DNA of 60,327 nt from Acidobacteriota bacterium (GTDB lineage: Bacteria > Acidobacteriota > Terriglobia > Bryobacterales > Bryobacteraceae). The DNA lies in contig JAEZIJ010000108.1 of NCBI GenBank assembly GCA_023436715.1, positions 1-60,327 on the forward strand, read 5' to 3'. Positions 16,173-24,883 of this stretch are shown here, one piece after another. The position numbers and the translations under genes are program-made. The notes beneath the pieces were generated by a model. That model worked only from the letters and a program-made list of their open reading frames with translations. It did not search any database and was not told the origin of the DNA. Every line of letters starts with the position of its first letter. The first letter of the stretch is position 1.

Positions 16173-16931
16173 ATGCCCGACCAGCCGCCGGCCATCGCCG
16201 TGCGCGAACTGCGGAAGCTATATGGCGATAAGGCCGCGGTGGATGGCCTCACACTTGCCGTCCCGCGCGGCTGTTTCTTCGGCTTTCTCGGACCCAATGG
16301 CGCAGGAAAGACCACCACGATCCGGATGCTGATGAGGCTCGCTCCGCCGGACTCCGGCTCCATCGAGGTGCTCGGCCTGCCGATGCCCGAGCGCGCTGTC
16401 GAGATCAAACGGCGTATCGGAGTGGTGCCGGACGAATCCGTCCTGTTCGACCGGCTCACCGGCGGCGAGTTCCTGGAGTTCGTCGGCCGCATGTACGGCC
16501 TTGATCGCTCGGTGGCGGCCGAACGCGCCGGCGAACTGCTCGAACTGTTCGAACTCCAGCCCACCCGCAAGAAGCTGATCGCCGAGTATTCCAAGGGCAT
16601 GCGCAAGCGCGTCACCATGGCCGCCGCGCTGATCCACCGCCCCGAAGTATTCCTGATGGACGAGCCGTTCGAAGGTGTGGACGCCGTGGGCGCGCGATTG
16701 ATGAAGGACCTGCTGTTGGACCAGGTCCGGCGCGGCGCCACCATCTTCCTCACGTCCCACGTCCTCGAAGTAGTGGAGCGCCTTTGCGACCGCGTCGCGA
16801 TCATCCATGACGGCCGTTTGGTGGTGGAGGGTGACATGGCCGGCCTCCGCGGCGGCTCGGAGACACTGGAGGACGTCTTTGTGCGGCTAGTAGGCGCCGG
16901 CCGCGCCGCTGAACGCCTGGACTGGCTATAG
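16173..16931 (+). CDS. ABC transporter ATP-binding protein
   Basis: This 252-residue ATPase has Walker A GPNGAGKTT at residues 40-48, a signature motif in the variant form YSKGMRKR, Walker B FLMDEPFEGVD and an H-loop TSHVLE. The closest group is the ABC-2 type exporters of drugs or lipids. It is followed after 2 bases by a large permease gene, which is the likely membrane partner. Confidence 0.92.
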   Translation: MPDQPPAIAVRELRKLYGDKAAVDGLTLAVPRGCFFGFLGPNGAGKTTTIRMLMRLAPPDSGSIEVLGLPMPERAVEIKRRIGVVPDESVLFDRLTGGEFLEFVGRMYGLDRSVAAERAGELLELFELQPTRKKLIAEYSKGMRKRVTMAAALIHRPEVFLMDEPFEGVDAVGARLMKDLLLDQVRRGATIFLTSHVLEVVERLCDRVAIIHDGRLVVEGDMAGLRGGSETLEDVFVRLVGAGRAAERLDWL

Positions 16932-16933
16932 CG

Positions 16934-18535
16934 ATGCCCGGACAGATCACCGCCATCCTGTGGGCGCAGTGGAGAGCGCTCTGCAATTTCCGCCCAACCG
17001 AGGGACATGCGGGCCGTGTGCTCGGCGTTGTCATGAGCCTGATCTGGTACGGCATGTGGGCCGGCCTCGCGGTGGCGGTCGCAGCTGTAGTGTCATCCCT
17101 CGACCTGGCCGGGTTGCGCGTCGCGATGCCCTGGGGCCTGATGGCGGTGTGCCTGTACTGGCAGCTTGCCCCTCTGATTACGGGCAGCGCCGGGGTGTCC
17201 ATCGACATCCGAAAGCTCCTGCCGTACCCCGTGCCCCCGGGCCGCCTCTTTGCCATGGAATTGACGCTGCGCGCCGTGGCCGGGTTGGAGATGCTGCTCG
17301 TGCTCGCCGGGGCGGCGGCGGGACTGCTGCTCAACCCCGCGGCGCCGTTCTGGGGCCCGCTACTCGCCCTGCCTCCGTTCGTGGCGATGAACCTGTTCAC
17401 GGCGGCCGGCATGCGGAGTCTGATCGAACGCATTCTGGCTTACCGGCGCGTCCGCGAAATGCTGGTGCTCCTGGTGCTGCTCGCGGCGGGAATTCCGCAG
17501 GTGGTGGCCTACTTCGGCGTGCCTCCGGGCGTCGCGCGCTATTTCGGCCACGGTCCCACGTTTCTTTGGCCCTGGGCGGCAGCCGCCCGGATTGCGCTGG
17601 CCGACCGCGTGCTCCCGTCGCTGGCCCTGCTCTGCGGATGGGCCGTGGTGGCGTGGCTGTTCGGGACCCGCCAGTTTCAGCGCAGCCTGAACTTCGATCT
17701 TGCGGCCGCAGCGGCGTCCGGCGGGGGGACGGCGGGCGGGACACGCTGGGTTGACGCGCTCTACCGTTTGCCCGGCCTGTTCCTCTCCGATCCGGTCGCC
17801 GCGCTGGTCGAGAAGGAATTGCGATCGCTGGCCCGCACGCCGAGGTTCCGGGTGCTGTTCCTTATGGGCTTTTCTTTCGGCGTGCTGATCTGGCTGCCCA
17901 TGTTCCAGCAGCACGCGCACAGCCGCTCGGGCGGCAATTACCCCGTGCTGATCAGCGTATACGCGGTGATTCTGCTGGGCGAGGTGCTCATCTGGAACGC
18001 CTTTGGGTTCGACCGGGCGGCCACACAGATTTACTTCTCCGCGCCCGTCCCATTCGTGAAGGTGCTGGCGGGGAAGAACCTGGCCGGCGCGATCCTGATC
18101 GTGCTCGAAATCACGATTGTGCTGACGGTCTGCGCGGCGCTGCGCCTGCCGGTTTCAGCTTCGAAGGTACTGGAAGCGTATGTGGTGACGCTGGTGTTGT
18201 GCATGTATCTGTTCGCGGCGGGCAACCTCGTCTCCGTCCACTATCCACGCGCGATGAACCCCGACAATTCCTGGGGGCGGTCCTCGGGCGGCAGGCTCGT
18301 GCTGCTCCTGCTGTTGGGCCTGCCGCTGTTGAGCCTCCCGGTGCTGTTGGCCTATGCCGCGCGGTACGCGTTCGAAAGCGAAACGGCCTTCTTCGCCGTG
18401 CTGGCGCTCGCGGGTGGTGCGGGCGTTGTGTTCTACGGCGTCTCGATGGATTCCGCAGCTGGCCTGGCCGAGCGGCGCAAGGAGGCGATGCTGGCCGCGC
18501 TCGGGATCTCCGCCGGCCCGCTGGCGTCCGAATAA
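16934..18535 (+). CDS. ABC-type permease, large integral membrane protein
   Basis: This 533-residue protein has about 10-12 hydrophobic segments and no recognised catalytic motif. It starts two bases after the ATPase stop, which is strong contextual support for an ATPase-permease pair. Family-level resemblance is to ABC-2-like permeases, but I cannot place it precisely. The substrate is unknown. A separate, 52-base-distant MacB-like pair follows. Confidence 0.75.
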   Translation: MPGQITAILWAQWRALCNFRPTEGHAGRVLGVVMSLIWYGMWAGLAVAVAAVVSSLDLAGLRVAMPWGLMAVCLYWQLAPLITGSAGVSIDIRKLLPYPVPPGRLFAMELTLRAVAGLEMLLVLAGAAAGLLLNPAAPFWGPLLALPPFVAMNLFTAAGMRSLIERILAYRRVREMLVLLVLLAAGIPQVVAYFGVPPGVARYFGHGPTFLWPWAAAARIALADRVLPSLALLCGWAVVAWLFGTRQFQRSLNFDLAAAAASGGGTAGGTRWVDALYRLPGLFLSDPVAALVEKELRSLARTPRFRVLFLMGFSFGVLIWLPMFQQHAHSRSGGNYPVLISVYAVILLGEVLIWNAFGFDRAATQIYFSAPVPFVKVLAGKNLAGAILIVLEITIVLTVCAALRLPVSASKVLEAYVVTLVLCMYLFAAGNLVSVHYPRAMNPDNSWGRSSGGRLVLLLLLGLPLLSLPVLLAYAARYAFESETAFFAVLALAGGAGVVFYGVSMDSAAGLAERRKEAMLAALGISAGPLASE

Positions 18536-18587
18536 CGGACCCGAATTTCAGGTATGCTGCTACAGAGCCGGAACGCGAGGACAACCT

Positions 18588-19829
18588 ATGCACGGAAATG
18601 CGTCATTCAGTGAGGCGGTCGGCGTAGCGCTCGGATCGCTGCGCGGCAGCAAGATGCGCAGTTTCCTCACGCTGCTCGGCATCATCCTCGCCACCACTAC
18701 CCTCATCGCCGTCATGTCCGTAATCAACGGCATGAACGTCGTGATCGCCACCCAGATTTCCGATATGGGCGCGGACGGTTTCTGGGTTCGGCAGTACAGC
18801 ATGATGGGCCAGACCAGTCCGAAGAAGTGGCAGGAAATGATGCGCCGCAACCCCTTGCTCAAGCGCGACGAATACGAGTTTCTCAAGGAGCACGCGACGC
18901 TCGTGCGCGAGATCGGCATGGAGGCGGGGCGGGGCATCTCCGTGCGATACGGCAACGAGCAGGTGGACTGGGTAAGTCTCACGGGCGTCACGCCCAACAC
19001 GGCCGTAATCAAGAACGTGCAGGCTGCCTCGGGGAGGTTCTTCACCGATTCGGAGAACCGCAAGCGGTCGAGCGTCGTTTACATCGGCAACGATTTCAAA
19101 CAGAAGTTCTTCCCGGACACCGAAGCGGTGGGCAAAACCCTGCAGGTGGACGGGCGGCCGTTCCTCATCGTGGGCGTCGCAAAGGCGCAGGGAACGCTGT
19201 TCGGGCAATCGCGGGACAACTTCGTGATGATCCCGATCGAGACCTTCTTCAAGATGTACGGAGCCCGCGGCGGGCTGGGCTACAACGCGCTCGCTATCGA
19301 TCAGCCGCACTTCCTGCAAGCCCAGGAAGAAGTACGAATGCTGCTGCGCGCCTACCGGCATCTCAAACCGAAGCAGGAGGATACCTTCGGCATCTTCGGT
19401 TCGGACTCGCTGGTGGAGATCTGGCAGCAACTCACGGGTGTGATCGCCGCGACGGCGGTGGCAGTCGTTTCGGTGTTCATGGTTGTGGGCGGCGTGGTCA
19501 TCATGAACATCATGCTGGCGGTGGTGACGGAACGGACGCACGAGATCGGCATCCGCAAGTCGGTCGGAGCGCGGCGCCAGGACATCCTGAGCCAGTTTCT
19601 TGTCGAATCGTCGACGCTGGCGGGGGCCGGCGGCCTGGTAGGGGTATTGTTTGCCTGGGCGATCGCGGTGTTGGTGAGAAACACGGTGGGTGTGCCGATG
19701 GAACTACCGGCATCGGCGGTGGTTGTAGGCGTGGGGCTTTCGGCCGTGGTGGGGCTGTTCTTCGGCATCTACCCGGCGAAGCGGGCGGCGGAACTCGATC
19801 CGATCGAGGCATTGAGGGCTGAGAAATGA
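18588..19829 (+). CDS. MacB-like FtsX permease, first of a tandem pair
   Basis: ATG at 18588 has GAGG 7 bases upstream and gives 413 residues. The frame is open further upstream, but that part only shadows the previous gene. The protein has an N-terminal membrane segment after KMRSFLTLLG, a periplasmic MacB core, and a C-terminal FtsX block with three membrane helices containing TERTHEIGIRKSVGARR. The 4-base overlap with the next permease indicates coupling. No MacB-type ATPase follows; the nearest ATPase is at 16173. Confidence 0.9.
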   Translation: MHGNASFSEAVGVALGSLRGSKMRSFLTLLGIILATTTLIAVMSVINGMNVVIATQISDMGADGFWVRQYSMMGQTSPKKWQEMMRRNPLLKRDEYEFLKEHATLVREIGMEAGRGISVRYGNEQVDWVSLTGVTPNTAVIKNVQAASGRFFTDSENRKRSSVVYIGNDFKQKFFPDTEAVGKTLQVDGRPFLIVGVAKAQGTLFGQSRDNFVMIPIETFFKMYGARGGLGYNALAIDQPHFLQAQEEVRMLLRAYRHLKPKQEDTFGIFGSDSLVEIWQQLTGVIAATAVAVVSVFMVVGGVVIMNIMLAVVTERTHEIGIRKSVGARRQDILSQFLVESSTLAGAGGLVGVLFAWAIAVLVRNTVGVPMELPASAVVVGVGLSAVVGLFFGIYPAKRAAELDPIEALRAEK

Positions 19830-21079
19830 GCGGCTCGGAAATCGCATCGGCCGCGCGGATGGCGCTGGCCACAATACGCGAGCACAAAATGCGCAGTTTC
19901 CTCACCGTGCTCGGGGTCATCATCGGTACGGGCACAGTAATCGCGGTGGGCTCGCTGATTACCGGCGTGGACGCGGCCATCGCGAGCATCATGGCGAGCA
20001 TGGGGCCGGACACCGCGATGGTGTTCAAGTTCAACATCGGCTTTCGCGGCGCGATGACGCCGGATGAGTGGAAGCGCAAGCCGCTGACGTGGGAACACGC
20101 GCAGGCCATCAAGGAGCGCTGCCCGTCTTTGCTGCACGTCAGCCCCTACCTGTTCAGTCCGAATACGTTCGGCGCGCGCGGCCAGGACCGGGTGAAATAC
20201 AAGGGCGAAGAGGTCTACCGGGTCCAACTGGCGGGGACGGAGGAATCGTACGCGGTCGGCGGCGCGGAGAAGATGATCTTCGGCCGTTTCTTCACCGACG
20301 AGGAAAGCAGGCGGCGGCGGCGGCCCGTGGTTGTCGTGGGCGAGGACGTCAAGAAGGGTTTGTTCCCTTACTCGGACCCGGTCGGCAAGTGGGTCGATGT
20401 AAACGGCCAGCAGTTCGAGGTGGTCGGAGTGATGGCGCGCCCGACCGCATCGGTGCCGGGCCAGGAAGACCTGCGCGTCATGCTGCCTTACTTCACCATG
20501 CGGAAAATGTTTCCGCAGGCGAAGGAGCACATGCTGATCGTGGTCGCCCAGAAGGGGAGGATCACGCTCGCGATGGATGAGGTGCGCAGCGTGCTTCGCC
20601 AGGAGCGGCGTGTTCCCTACAGCAAGCCGGACGATTTCTGGATGTCCACCGGCGAGCAGATGCTCGAAGATTTCCGGCGCATCACGAGCACGGTGGCTCT
20701 GGTGATGGTGGTACTCAGCTCCATCGGCCTGCTGGTGGGCGGGATCGGCGTGATGAATATCATGCTGGTTTCGGTGACCGAACGGACGCGCGAAATCGGT
20801 ATTCGCAAGGCGGTCGGCGCGAAGCGCGGCGACATCGTGGCGCAATTTCTGACCGAGGCGGTGGTATTGACGGGGCTGGGCGGCCTGCTCGGGATGTCCT
20901 TTGGCTGGCTTGTCTCCACTCTGGCGCGGCTCGCGTTTCCCAGCCTGCCGACCGCTGTGCCGCTGTGGGCGGCCGTGATGGGAGTGGCGGTTTCGGTAGG
21001 CGTGGGGCTGTTCTTCGGAATCTGGCCGGCCGCAAAAGCGGCGCGGCTCGATCCGGTCGTGGCATTGAGGTACGAGTAG
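19826..21079 (+). CDS. MacB-like FtsX permease, second of a tandem pair
   Basis: This 417-residue protein is a paralogue of the preceding gene. It shares the KMRSFLTVLGVIIGTGT opening and the C-terminal TERTREIGIRKAVGAKR FtsX motif. The ATG overlaps the previous stop as ATGA. The pair probably forms a heterodimeric permease that depends on an ATPase encoded elsewhere, or on the one at 16173. A secreted glycosidase gene starts 9 bases after the stop. Confidence 0.9.
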   Translation: MSGSEIASAARMALATIREHKMRSFLTVLGVIIGTGTVIAVGSLITGVDAAIASIMASMGPDTAMVFKFNIGFRGAMTPDEWKRKPLTWEHAQAIKERCPSLLHVSPYLFSPNTFGARGQDRVKYKGEEVYRVQLAGTEESYAVGGAEKMIFGRFFTDEESRRRRRPVVVVGEDVKKGLFPYSDPVGKWVDVNGQQFEVVGVMARPTASVPGQEDLRVMLPYFTMRKMFPQAKEHMLIVVAQKGRITLAMDEVRSVLRQERRVPYSKPDDFWMSTGEQMLEDFRRITSTVALVMVVLSSIGLLVGGIGVMNIMLVSVTERTREIGIRKAVGAKRGDIVAQFLTEAVVLTGLGGLLGMSFGWLVSTLARLAFPSLPTAVPLWAAVMGVAVSVGVGLFFGIWPAAKAARLDPVVALRYE

Positions 21080-21088
21080 GAGGCCGAA

Positions 21089-22282
21089 ATGAAGAAGCTC
21101 TTATTGCTGCTGGCGATTGCGGCCGCGGCGTTCGCTCAATACGACCAGTATGGCGGTTGGCAGAAGCTCAAGGGGCGGAAAACGGGATACTTCCACACGG
21201 AGCAGATCGGCGGCCGATGGTGGCTGGTCTCGCCGGAAGGAAATGCGTTCTTCTCGAAGGGCGTGTGCAACGTCTCGTACACGCCCGAGAACGATTCCGC
21301 GCCCCCGGCGCCATCGGATATCCCGGCTTGGATGAAGACGGTGACGGGCGAACTGCGGGACTGGAACTTCAACACGGTGGGCGCGTGGTCCACGCGAGAG
21401 ATGTGGGAGACCGGCCTTGCGTACACGCCAATTCTCGGGATAGCGGCGTCCGCCGGCCGTGATGTCTGGCTCAAAGGTGGAATTCCCGACTACTTCAGCT
21501 CCGAGTTCCGGGAAGGCGCGGACCGCGCGGCAGCCGGCCAGTGCGGCCCGCGGGCGAACGATCCGCGGCTGCTCGGTTACTTCACCGACAACGAATTGCG
21601 CTGGGGTGCGGACTGGCGATCCAAAGAAACCCTGTTCGACACGTACTTGAAGATGGCCGAAAACGCACCGGGGCGCCAGAAAGCTCTGGAACTGTTGAAG
21701 TCGCGTGGGCGCACGCCGGAGACGGCGACCGATGAGGATAAGGCGGCGTTCCTCGAAATGGCGGCTGCGGAGTATGCGCGTGTGAGCCACGAGGCGATTC
21801 GGAAGTACGACAAGAACCACCTGATCATCGGCTGCCGGTTCGCGGGCTATGCACCGGAGCCTGTCTTGCGCGGGGTGGGTAAGTATTTCGACATCGTCTC
21901 CTACAACAGCTACAACCCGAAAGCGCCGGTTGACAAGCTGACCCAAATCACGCAAATCACAAGCAAGCCGACGATGATAACGGAGTTCAGCTTCAAGGCC
22001 ATGGATAGCGGGCTTCCGAACACAAAGGGCGCGGCGAAGCCTCTGGCCACCCAGCAGGAGCGCGCCGACGGGTTCGCCGGCTACGTGGAGGCGCTCGCCG
22101 AGCACTCTTCCTGCGTGGGCTTCCACTGGTTCGAGTTCCGCGATCAGCCGAAGGAAGGCCGGCGGCTGGATGGCGAGAACAGCAACTACGGACTCGTGAA
22201 GATCGACTTCACGCCGTGGGAAGTGCTCACCAAACGCATGACCGCGGTGAACGCGACCCTGGAGCAGATCCGGGCGCGGTAG
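21089..22282 (+). CDS. Secreted glycoside hydrolase, clan GH-A/agarase-like
   Basis: This 397-residue protein has a signal peptide ending near AFAQ. A TIM-barrel glycosidase is suggested by FTDNEL (an Asn-Glu acid/base motif) near residue 170 and MITEFSFKA (nucleophile Glu) near residue 298, as in clan GH-A enzymes such as agarase-like proteins. The exact GH family is not certain. It follows the MacB-like pair by 9 bases, so secretion or cell-envelope transport may be linked to it. Confidence 0.75.
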   Translation: MKKLLLLLAIAAAAFAQYDQYGGWQKLKGRKTGYFHTEQIGGRWWLVSPEGNAFFSKGVCNVSYTPENDSAPPAPSDIPAWMKTVTGELRDWNFNTVGAWSTREMWETGLAYTPILGIAASAGRDVWLKGGIPDYFSSEFREGADRAAAGQCGPRANDPRLLGYFTDNELRWGADWRSKETLFDTYLKMAENAPGRQKALELLKSRGRTPETATDEDKAAFLEMAAAEYARVSHEAIRKYDKNHLIIGCRFAGYAPEPVLRGVGKYFDIVSYNSYNPKAPVDKLTQITQITSKPTMITEFSFKAMDSGLPNTKGAAKPLATQQERADGFAGYVEALAEHSSCVGFHWFEFRDQPKEGRRLDGENSNYGLVKIDFTPWEVLTKRMTAVNATLEQIRAR

Positions 22283-22297
22283 GCCAGCGCGTGAACC

Positions 22298-22311
22298 GTA
22301 TCAGGGCACGG
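22298..22311 (+). repeat. Truncated copy of the REP-like element
   Basis: GTATCAGGGCACGG at 22298-22311 repeats the first half of hairpin A found complete 60 bases downstream. The second arm is missing. It is a partial duplicate within the same intergenic region. Confidence 0.5.
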
Positions 22312-22370
22312 AGTTTGTACAGTTACCGGGACGACCGGGCACGACTTTGTTGCTGGCATGACCGGGCCAT

Positions 22371-22428
22371 GTATCAGGGCACGGCTTCAGCCGTGCCGTA
22401 CGGTGCCACCATCATAGGGCTTTAGCCC
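22371..22428 (+). repeat. Two-hairpin REP-like element, intact copy
   Basis: Hairpin A is GGCACGGCT / AGCCGTGCC with a 2-base loop (22378-22397), preceded by GTATCAGG. Hairpin B is GGGCT / AGCCC (22417-22428). They are 19 bases apart. The layout matches the copies at 3.5 kb and 53.2 kb. It lies between the convergent glycosidase and lipoprotein genes and could also serve as a bidirectional terminator. Confidence 0.65.
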
Positions 22429-22465
22429 CCGCCGCCTGCGCTTGGGTATGGCCATAGACAGGGGG

Positions 22466-23134
22466 CTACGATGCCTTGACGCGCACCGGTGACTTCAGCC
22501 GGAACGTCAACAGGGTTTCGGCCGGCATGCGGACGTTCTTCTTGCCGGTTGCTGCCGCTCCCGCGGTTCCTGCGGCTGCACCTGCGCCCGCGCCGATGGC
22601 TGCGCCCTTGCCGCCGCCCGCAATCGCGCCCACCACCGCACCGAGCCCGGCGCCGCCGCCGATAAGCGCTAAGTTGCGCTTCTTGTGCGCCGTGCTGGCA
22701 ACGGTGTGTACGCCGGTGGCGATGCGGTACGTGGCTCCGTCAAGAGCAAAGGAATCGAGCGCAACGCCGAGATACGCGCGTCCTTTCAACCTTCCTGAAG
22801 CCTGTGACGTGGTCACGTGTCCGTGAAACGTCGTACCCTTCGGGATTACTACGTCACCGCTCACCGCGACCGGCGCGACGAGCGTTGCCGCAAACCGGTC
22901 ACCGCTGCCGTTCCGCGCAGTGTCGAGAGTCTGGTCCAACCGCACGCGGATGCTTGTGCCCGCGGGCACCTGAACGGTGCGCTCGGCAGGCGCAGCGGCG
23001 GGCGCCGCAGGAGGTGCCGCGGCGGCTGTCTCCGGCGTGGTCGAGGCGGCCGGCGCGGCCGCTCCATTGCTGGGAGCTTGCGAGCAGCCGAACAGGCACA
23101 AAACAAGAGGTACAGCGATGAACGTCTTTTTCAT
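22466..23134 (-). CDS. Glycine-zipper lipoprotein
   Basis: ATG at 23134, with GGAGC upstream, gives a 222-residue protein with a lipobox LFGC (Cys17). A Pro/Ala-rich linker follows, then a beta-rich domain (RTVQVPAGTSIRVRLDQTLD ...) and a glycine-zipper membrane-active segment (GAIAGGGKGAAIGAGAGAAAG). Proteins of this type sit at the outer membrane or in the periplasm. The function is unknown. It is 121 bases after the SpoIID gene and is probably a separate unit with its own promoter. Confidence 0.82.
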   Translation of the reverse strand: MKKTFIAVPLVLCLFGCSQAPSNGAAAPAASTTPETAAAAPPAAPAAAPAERTVQVPAGTSIRVRLDQTLDTARNGSGDRFAATLVAPVAVSGDVVIPKGTTFHGHVTTSQASGRLKGRAYLGVALDSFALDGATYRIATGVHTVASTAHKKRNLALIGGGAGLGAVVGAIAGGGKGAAIGAGAGAAAGTAGAAATGKKNVRMPAETLLTFRLKSPVRVKAS

Positions 23135-23255
23135 GAGCGTGCTCCATGCTGCTGCCTGCAAGCACTGTGCCAACTCTGGATTTCCAATAAACAACTATGA
23201 AAGGCTGCCGAAGAGTATGTAATTTTGACAACCGAAACGGAGAAATTGCACGTCC

Positions 23256-24119
23256 TCAGGGCAGCGAGGCGGTGAGTTCGGTATTCGGGAAGTAACGGTC
23301 GAGTATCTCGCGGAAGCCGGCGCCTGCCGCTGCCATTCCCTTCGCGCCGGTCTGGCAGAGGCCGAAGCCGTGACCTGCCCCCGCCCGGTGCGGATCGCAG
23401 TACGAACAGCGAGTGCGGGGCCCGCGACGGCAATACGGGCAGTCGATTGCAAAATACGGATATTCGTCAGGACCGGGACTCGCGAGCATCCGCGTCCGCC
23501 CGCCGCAACTCGCCGAAAACAGCGTCGCAACTGGCGCGCCGTGCCAGGTAAGTATCTGCCCTTGCGTTCGCCGCGCCGCTTTGGACGCAGGTGCATCAGG
23601 GGGCGGCGGCTCGCGCAGGAACTGGCAATGCGTCGTATCGCAGAAGTCGAAGCCGCTATGCCGCGCATGCGCGGCGGTGTAATACGAACGCGTGACGACC
23701 GCTTGCGCCATGAGGGCCGCCACCGGAGTGCCGGGCTGGCTCTCGGCCGCCACCGCCGATGCCACAGCCGTTTCCCGAGCCATGCCGACCACGGCGATCA
23801 GCACGCCGCCTTGGGCGGTGATTTCGAGATCGCCGCGATAGCGCCGCTCGATTTTGCCCGGCACGGCAATCACGAACTCGCCTGCGCGGCGTGGGGATGC
23901 GCGTAGCGCGCCCGCGGCGATTCGCCGGCGCTTCGCCGCGATTTCAACCGAATCGCCGGACGCGTACACGCGGAGTGATTGAGACCCCTCGAGGACGGTG
24001 CGCCACTCGTCCGCCTCGATCTCCAGCGCATACCCGGGCGCCGGGCGCACAACCATCACCTCGGGCCGGAACAGTGCGAGCACGCCAATCCGCAACACCG
24101 CGGCGAGGACCGGCGTCAC
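23256..24119 (-). CDS. SpoIID/LytB-like peptidoglycan hydrolase
   Basis: GTG at 24119 overlaps the upstream stop as GTGA and gives 287 residues. The frame continues upstream but only shadows the PBP gene. SpoIID hallmarks are SAVAAESQPG with candidate catalytic Glu126, ALMAQAVVTRSYY, FDFCDTTHCQF (Cys160, His164, Cys165) and GHGFGLCQTGAKGMA. Two CxxC pairs (C227/C230 and C238/C241) suggest a metal site. SpoIID enzymes cleave peptidoglycan glycan strands. A membrane segment lies at residues 5-18. It is the last gene of the six-gene operon. Confidence 0.85.
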   Translation of the reverse strand: MTPVLAAVLRIGVLALFRPEVMVVRPAPGYALEIEADEWRTVLEGSQSLRVYASGDSVEIAAKRRRIAAGALRASPRRAGEFVIAVPGKIERRYRGDLEITAQGGVLIAVVGMARETAVASAVAAESQPGTPVAALMAQAVVTRSYYTAAHARHSGFDFCDTTHCQFLREPPPPDAPASKAARRTQGQILTWHGAPVATLFSASCGGRTRMLASPGPDEYPYFAIDCPYCRRGPRTRCSYCDPHRAGAGHGFGLCQTGAKGMAAAGAGFREILDRYFPNTELTASLP

Positions 24120-24883
24120 CTGCCTTCCCTCAGAATTCGCAGCATCCGCCCCGCAACTTCCGCCGCCTGGGCGCCGCTGGTTCCGTGTACTCTGACGAGC
24201 AACGTATATCGCGGAGCCTCCGCGGGGTAAAGAGCGATTACGAAGCCGTCGCCCGGCGCTCCGGGCCGGTGTACGCATGGGGCCGTGCCAGTCTTGACGA
24301 GTCCGAATCCGGCGGCGATGCCCGTCCCCGTGCGCGCCGAAGCGGCCATGCCGCTCACCACCTGTGCGGCGCCGGCCTCCGCGATCAAGAGGCCGTAAGC
24401 GCGCGCGAGCGCGGCGGGGGTGATCTCCCACGCCTTGCCCAAGCCGATAAGCGACTCGGCCGTCGCATCCGCGGCGGGTGTTTCCATGCCGTACCGCAGA
24501 GCGAGCGTGCGCACGTCCTCCATTCGGAGCTCGGCCGCGAGCGCGCGGAAGTAAGCGTTGCATGAGTGCGCTACAGCCTGCACGATGCCCATCTCGCCGT
24601 GGCCGCGCGGAAGCCAGCAGCCCGACGCCTTGCCGCGGCACACGACATTGGGAAAGCGTCCGCCGTGCGTTTCGCTATAGGCCAGCGCGGTGAACACCTT
24701 CAGGAGCGAGCCCGGCGCGACGGGCCGCTGGGCGTCCGGCCATCGCGAGCCTAGAATCTCGCCGTTCGAGGTTTTCAGGAACAGGTACGAAACACGGGTA
24801 TCTGAAAAGCCCTCGGCAAAGAGTCTCACGACCGACTGCTCGTAGAGTGACGCCGCCGCGAGCACCACCAGAGCGAAGATCAT
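24116..24883 (-). CDS. Small penicillin-binding protein, transpeptidase domain only
   Basis: This 255-residue protein has an N-terminal signal or anchor segment. The three active-site motifs of the transpeptidase fold are present: SLLK (S59, K62), SCN (S107, N109) and KTGT (K197-G199). There is no glycosyltransferase or dimerisation domain, so it is much shorter than class A or B PBPs. It could be a DD-peptidase or transpeptidase. It overlaps both neighbours by 4 bases within the envelope operon. Confidence 0.85.
   Translation of the reverse strand: MIFALVVLAAASLYEQSVVRLFAEGFSDTRVSYLFLKTSNGEILGSRWPDAQRPVAPGSLLKVFTALAYSETHGGRFPNVVCRGKASGCWLPRGHGEMGIVQAVAHSCNAYFRALAAELRMEDVRTLALRYGMETPAADATAESLIGLGKAWEITPAALARAYGLLIAEAGAAQVVSGMAASARTGTGIAAGFGLVKTGTAPCVHRPGAPGDGFVIALYPAEAPRYTLLVRVHGTSGAQAAEVAGRMLRILREGR

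Noticed and set aside
18354..18587. Upstream extension of the first MacB-like permease
   Set aside because: It overlaps the previous permease gene and precedes a good Shine-Dalgarno and the conserved family start at 18588.
23256..24641. SpoIID gene starting at 24641 (461 codons)
   Set aside because: The extra 174 codons overlap the PBP gene in another frame and are Arg/Gly-rich with no domain. The GTGA overlap start at 24119 fits the operon pattern.
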